Positions 61,201 to 64,000 of a DNA stretch of 64,000 nt are shown here, in pieces. The translations under genes and the position numbers were made by a program. The DNA is from Aulostomus chinensis. Lineage: Eukaryota; Chordata; Actinopteri; Syngnathiformes; Aulostomidae. Positions within the stretch are counted from its first letter, which is position 1. Every line of letters starts with the position of its first letter. The DNA lies in the NCBI GenBank assembly GCA_037954235.1, contig JBBMOA010000004.1, positions 11,534,601 through 11,598,600 of the forward strand, given 5' to 3'. The notes under the pieces were generated by a model, which was not told the DNA's origin, made no database searches, and saw only the letters and a program-made list of their open reading frames with translations.

Positions 61201-63774
61201 AAAGGCTTCGATAAAGGAGGGCTGAAAGGAAAAATCCCCCTCCCCATGAATAATAATTTGGCGAGGATTTTCCTTTCTACTCTATTCTCTCCGGAGAAAG
61301 AGGAGTGGAGGCTCTGGGTGGCATCGGTGAATGGCCTCAGCACGCCGATTGTCTCACTGATGCTCATCCTTTTCTCAAACATGTAAAGAAAGAGATACAA
61401 GTCCAACCTTCTTGCCTCTGCCTGGTGCGCCGGGTGTTGCACCATACAGGAGGTGGGGTGGGGACGAGGGGTGGGCACAGGGACCAAGAAGGGTGGGCGG
61501 TGTTTATTGTCTTTGCCTGGGCTTTTTTTTTTTTTTTCGAGATCAACGAGGGGATTTGACTCGGCCGCTCGCAGCCAAATCCAGCTATCTGCTGTGTTCA
61601 GATGCTGCGGTTGGTATGGTAACCTGCTCTGTGTGTTTTAGATGGGCTCTTGTTTCCAGCTTGAACTGACCAGTAATCACCGCTGTGCATTCATGGATTA
61701 GGCCGCGTTGGAGGTTAGGATAGCAGGGTTTCAAAGGCAGGAAACCAAATCCTGCATAATTTCAGTGGTGGTTTAAAGCTCGCACAGAAAACAGTGCGGA
61801 ATACAGATGTTCCTAGGTGCAAAAATCAATAGCTGAGAAAACAGGTAGTCAGCAAACGCAGCACTTGATTATTTTTGTTTTGTTATTTCTGATGCGATGT
61901 TTCCTGTGGGTTCTGTTTTGAATGAATCAACTCATTGATGAAGACTGATGCTAACATCAGCCACTGCTACTGGTGGATGCTCCGCTAATGCAGGTAGATA
62001 AATGACTTCATCGTGTTCCCCCTCCGACTCTCTCATGGATCAAGCAGATTGAACGACTGTGGTCAAACAGATCCTTTTGCTCAATCTGAATGTATTGAGC
62101 TCGAACTCGTTCCATTTGTGGGCTGTAACGCAAAAAAACCAACAAAACCGGTGGGCCGGGTCGCTGTGCTGCTTAAATACCGTTGTTTCTGCTTCATTTT
62201 TTGAACTTTAACCTCACACAAGAGAAGTAAAACTGCAGTTTACGGTCTCTGTTTTTAAATGAAACAACTTGTCAGCGTGACAATCACTTCTTGTCACGCT
62301 TCTGTTTCTTCTTTTTCTGAATGTGTCACATCATGGTCGCCAGACGAATCGCTTCACCGGCGTCACGCGACGGTTAAGACGATCAACCAAACAGAGGGAG
62401 GGAAGTTGAGGCTCATTGAAAGTGTGTTTATTGGACAATAACGGACGAGTCATCAAACTTTTAAGATTTCTACAAGGAGAGAACAAAATAGGGATTTTGG
62501 TTGATAAAAAACAAACAAACCCTGTTAGCGATTTTGTTGACATCAAATGTTTGGCATTAATTGAGAGATGAATGAGCAATTAACACAAGGACGCAGGAAC
62601 CTTCAGTGGAAATTTAACCCAATGTGAGGTGCATGAAGAAGGAAAGTTTTTGACTCGCCCGTCGTCATCACATTCATCACGCGTCCCTGCGGGCACGCCG
62701 GACGTTTCATTTTCGTTGCATACAGAAAAAACACGGAGGAGGAATGATGAATTCTTCGCTCTGAGGATGAATAAATTCGTCATCCTGTCGTCCGTTTTGG
62801 TGACATTGAGACTTCAGCTGGACTTGACGGCTGATGGAGGCGTGTGATTGTGTGCAGCGTGGTGGAAGACAGCCCGTCAAATGAGACATGGCTCCATCAA
62901 TCTGGCCCGCTGACCTCTGCGCGCTGGCTGAGGGGATGGATGAATACTCGCCGCCATGTTGGGAGAGCCTGATGAATCTGCTGCCTGTCAGCTACTCGAC
63001 TGCTGGAGCTCTCTCCTTTTAATGAATAGAGCCATCTCTAAACTTTAATTACCGCTCATGGGCTAACACAAGTAACACTCGTGTTTGCAAAGGTAGCGTG
63101 AAGAAAAGAGCCCAAAGCTCTAACGGGAAGGGATGCAAAAGACAATCCGAGCTTTCTTTAAGCTTAAGACTGCATTGATGGCGCTCTTTGTGTGCTGCTA
63201 CACCAAGAAGTTCATTCTGTGCACTTTGCATTCAAAGATCATGGGACTCTTAATTGGCTGGTTGGTGACAAAATGGATGGCTGTTTCACTTTCATTCTTA
63301 GCCGCGACCAGAGGGAGACGTGGCGCGGTATCCGAGAGGACAATGACGACAATCAGGGTTTATGAAGGGAACAGGAAAGGGGTTTTGGTTTTTTTTGGCG
63401 CTTTTTACCGAGTGGCTTCCTCCACCTGTGGATGCAGATGTGTTTTAAATTGAGAAAGTTGATCGATAAATGAAACCCTGAGTAGATTAATGCGTATTTC
63501 ACGTAGCTTTCTCCTGCTCCAGGTTCCATCGCTGACGATGGGGGCCCCGCAAAGGAGGAGGAGGAGGAGGAGGAGGAACAAGATGATCAAGTGTGGAAGG
63601 AAGTCGAGTCCTTAACTGGGGGGTGGAGGATTGGGAGTCCCGAACAAAGGACTGAAGACAAGGACAAAAGGATGGAGGAGAGGAGGACAAAGGTGCTGAA
63701 CATGCTTTCCAAACTTCAGGACGACTCACCTCATCAACCCCGCAGCAACAAAGGCTGCTCCAATTTCGAGGACT
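40893..63774 (+). CDS. unrecognised Ser/Pro-rich protein gene, eight phase-consistent exons (partial)
   Basis: Exons 40893-41079, 43515-43955, 44399-44839, 49259-49411, 52127-52309, 56148-56224, 57752-57842 and 63523-63774 total 1825 nt and keep one frame through all junctions (phase 1 at most, phase 0 between the 56148 and 57752 exons). The product, at least 608 residues, is rich in Ser, Pro and short acidic or basic patches. It contains SRPPSSLFSRSTNLASGRSS, a seven-Pro run, VYDELEAIAPPSD, a nine-Glu run, and a charged segment DKRMEERRTKVLNMLSKLQD that could form a coiled coil. No enzyme domain, signal peptide or membrane segment was seen. The gene runs divergently from pah. The family is not recognised; a disordered scaffold or adaptor is possible but unproven. 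The 5' end is uncertain and the 3' end is outside the window. Confidence 0.78.
41080..43514 (+). other. intron of the plus-strand gene
   Basis: Holds a CA run and a GT run 26 bp apart (41619-41692) and a purine-rich tract (41905-42000). No exon seen. Confidence 0.6.
41619..41692. repeat. (CA)12 and (GT)12 as an inverted pair
   Basis: CA run at 41619-41642 and GT run at 41669-41692, complementary and 26 bp apart, so one strand could fold into a hairpin. Confidence 0.85.
43515..43955 (+). CDS. plus-strand gene, exon at 43515
   Basis: 441 nt, acceptor TGTCTTTGTTGAAG, donor CTG|GTACAA; two bases complete the previous codon and one base is carried on. It encodes NFHPTDRGRKQNVDG, a Pro/Ser-rich middle (RRRPVVVVPCHPPPGSPPSS) and SLSDLSRPPSSLFSRST then NLASGRSSDLS. 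The long open frame and matching phases support coding use. Confidence 0.8.
44399..44839 (+). CDS. plus-strand gene, exon at 44399
   Basis: 441 nt, acceptor TTTGCTGCAG, donor AAAG|GTGAAA. It encodes DIQDSDPEGRVTSPPRQPPP through a Ser/Pro/Gln-rich region to PSPPPPPPPQLESHRWPVLP then PISPVK. A CTC/TCC run makes the seven-Pro tract. A second reading frame is also open across the exon, but its phase does not fit the neighbours. Confidence 0.8.
44840..49258 (+). other. intron of the plus-strand gene
   Basis: 4.4 kb, with an imperfect GT/GCGT run at 48022-48068. No conserved-looking exon was found on either strand. Confidence 0.6.
48022..48068. repeat. compound (GT)n/(GCGT)n microsatellite
   Basis: GT units passing into GTGC/GCGT units, able to adopt Z-DNA because purine and pyrimidine alternate. 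Confidence 0.85.
49259..49411 (+). CDS. plus-strand gene, exon at 49259
   Basis: 153 nt, acceptor TTCATCTCCTCAG, donor GACG|GTACAA. It encodes GRSGSAASRSSELSSTPSHV, YDELEAIAPPSDSCPSLDGG and SDSSGHPLPHD. Phase 2-base start and 1-base end, as in the neighbouring exons. Confidence 0.78.
50658..50684. repeat. (GT)13 microsatellite
   Basis: Uninterrupted GT run. Confidence 0.95.
50817..50868. repeat. (GT)26 microsatellite
   Basis: Uninterrupted GT run. Confidence 0.97.
51046..51098. repeat. (GT)26 microsatellite
   Basis: Uninterrupted GT run, following a G-rich stretch at 51020-51040. Confidence 0.97.
51889..51935. repeat. (CA)23 microsatellite
   Basis: CA run, orientation opposite to the three GT runs to its left. 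Confidence 0.97.
52127..52309 (+). CDS. plus-strand gene, exon at 52127
   Basis: 183 nt, acceptor TTTCTTGTGCAG, donor GCAG|GTACAG. It encodes ALTPGLAALTVGCDSGNLGS, LSRVQLLLLDRPEPTALQSL and DLMEDWCELDVQYDPA. Same 2/1 phase pattern as its neighbours. It is less Ser/Pro-rich than the other exons and may be a folded or binding segment. Confidence 0.77.
52495..53765. repeat. 24-bp minisatellite with 498-bp higher-order period
   Basis: About 50 units of GGACTGGTTCGTCTGACTGA followed by TATT or TGTT, with variant units (GGACTGCTTCG, GGACTGGCTCG, and 14-bp short units). Marker variants recur 498 bp apart: CTGACGTT at 52961 and 53459, and the short unit at 52757 and 53255. The right end has five successive units with CTGACCGATGTT. 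The 24-bp unit is a multiple of three, so long open frames appear on both strands (442, 404 and 127 codons); these are not genes. Confidence 0.97.
54559..54584. repeat. (TG)n microsatellite, interrupted
   Basis: TGTGTATGTG lead-in followed by pure TG units. Confidence 0.9.
54642..54684. repeat. (TG)21 microsatellite
   Basis: Uninterrupted TG run about 60 bp after the previous one. Confidence 0.96.
56148..56224 (+). CDS. plus-strand gene, exon at 56148
   Basis: 77 nt, acceptor GGTTTTGTTAG, consensus donor TCG|GTGAGT. It encodes (G)PRRPLTAGGVSERCDSAGEV then QENKS and changes the phase to 0. Short, so it rests on splice sites and phase. Confidence 0.62.
56225..57751 (+). other. intron of the plus-strand gene
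   Basis: 1.5 kb holding the TG run. No exon recognised. Confidence 0.6.
56993..57058. repeat. (TG)33 microsatellite
   Basis: One of the longest TG runs in the window, in an intron of the plus-strand gene. Confidence 0.97.
57752..57842 (+). CDS. plus-strand gene, exon at 57752
   Basis: 91 nt, acceptor TTTGTTTCCCCGCAG, consensus donor CT|GTGAGT. It starts in phase 0 with DPSEDGSGSPSSWIVDPSPS then YNMFRASPSP, and carries one base into a Cys codon of the next exon. Confidence 0.72.
58199..58243. repeat. (CA)n microsatellite, one interruption
   Basis: CA run with a CACACCACAC interruption near the left end. Confidence 0.95.
58918..58993. repeat. compound (AGT)n/(AGG)n trinucleotide repeat
   Basis: AGT units with single variants (AGG, GTGG), passing into about eight AGG/GGA units. 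Confidence 0.93.
63523..63774 (+). CDS. plus-strand gene, exon at 63523
   Basis: 252 nt, acceptor CTCCTGCTCCAG, consensus donor ACT|GTGAGT. It encodes SIADDGGPAK, nine Glu from a GAG/GAA run, QDDQVWKEVESLTGGW, then DKDKRMEERRTKVLNMLSKL and the end SNKGCSNFED. The charged Arg/Lys/Glu stretch with Leu spacing suggests a helix or short coiled coil. It is the last exon seen and ends in phase 1. Confidence 0.8.
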
Positions 63775-64000
63775 GTGAGTCTTTCACATCATCACATTAA
63801 ACTTATAAGGTAAAATCACAGGATTAAGAAAGTACTGCTTTCAGGTAACATGCATCCACAGTCACACACTGACCTTGACCTGTCGCCTCGCAAAAACTTT
63901 CAGTCGTTCCTCAGGTCCCAGTTGTCTTTCGCGCCAAGATTTAAAGAGCGCCCCTCAAGGCGATCCTGAGCTCCTGCGTCCACCCAAGGTTGCAGGGGAC

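Larger units (their letters stand above)
57843..63522 (+). other. intron of the plus-strand gene
   Basis: 5.7 kb with a CA run, a compound AGT/AGG run and scattered homopolymers. No convincing exon was seen on either strand. Confidence 0.55.

Noticed and set aside
63960..64000. Possible next exon after GGTTGCAG at 63995
   Set aside because: Only five bases remain in the window and the acceptor lacks a clear pyrimidine tract.
1..64000. CRISPR array or prokaryotic defence system
   Set aside because: Repeats are contiguous tandem units without unique spacers, and the genes are vertebrate with introns.

Overview
The window is nuclear DNA of a bony fish, probably a percomorph teleost. The evidence is split vertebrate genes with GT-AG introns, very frequent (CA)n/(TG)n runs, one family of tRNA-related SINE-like elements with target-site duplications, short inverted-repeat elements, and minisatellites inside introns. 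No bacterial, viral or organellar gene was seen. The long repeat ORFs are products of tandem repeats.

Left part (276-18116, minus strand): phenylalanine-4-hydroxylase (pah). Twelve of the expected thirteen coding exons can be placed to the base with consistent splice phase. Exons 3-12 have the lengths of the human exons (184, 89, 68, 197, 136, 70, 57, 96, 134, 116 nt). The last coding exon lies beyond the left edge. Introns hold a degenerate hAT-like element (intron 5), two TG tracts (intron 4, one abutting the exon 5 acceptor), an 11-bp minisatellite and a SINE (intron 3), and a 4.7-kb minisatellite with a 1409-bp higher-order period (intron 1).

Middle part (18117 to about 40892): mostly non-coding DNA upstream of pah, with three more SINE copies, an inverted-repeat MITE, simple repeats and two RFX-type X-box motifs. 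No insulin-like or bHLH exon was found, although human PAH lies between IGF1 and ASCL1. Candidate upstream exons of the next gene are at 29541-29598, 35059-35124 and, weakly, 39703-39729.

Right part (40893-63774, plus strand): eight exons of a second gene, divergent from pah, whose reading frame passes every junction in phase (187, 441, 441, 153, 183, 77, 91 and 252 nt). It encodes a Ser/Pro-rich, probably disordered protein of at least about 608 residues, with a Pro run, an acidic Glu run and a charged possible coiled coil. I do not recognise the family, and the gene continues past the right edge. One intron carries a 24-bp minisatellite with a 498-bp higher-order period.

The two genes show no functional link in the sequence. 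Pah is the liver/kidney enzyme that turns phenylalanine into tyrosine; the role of the second gene is unknown.
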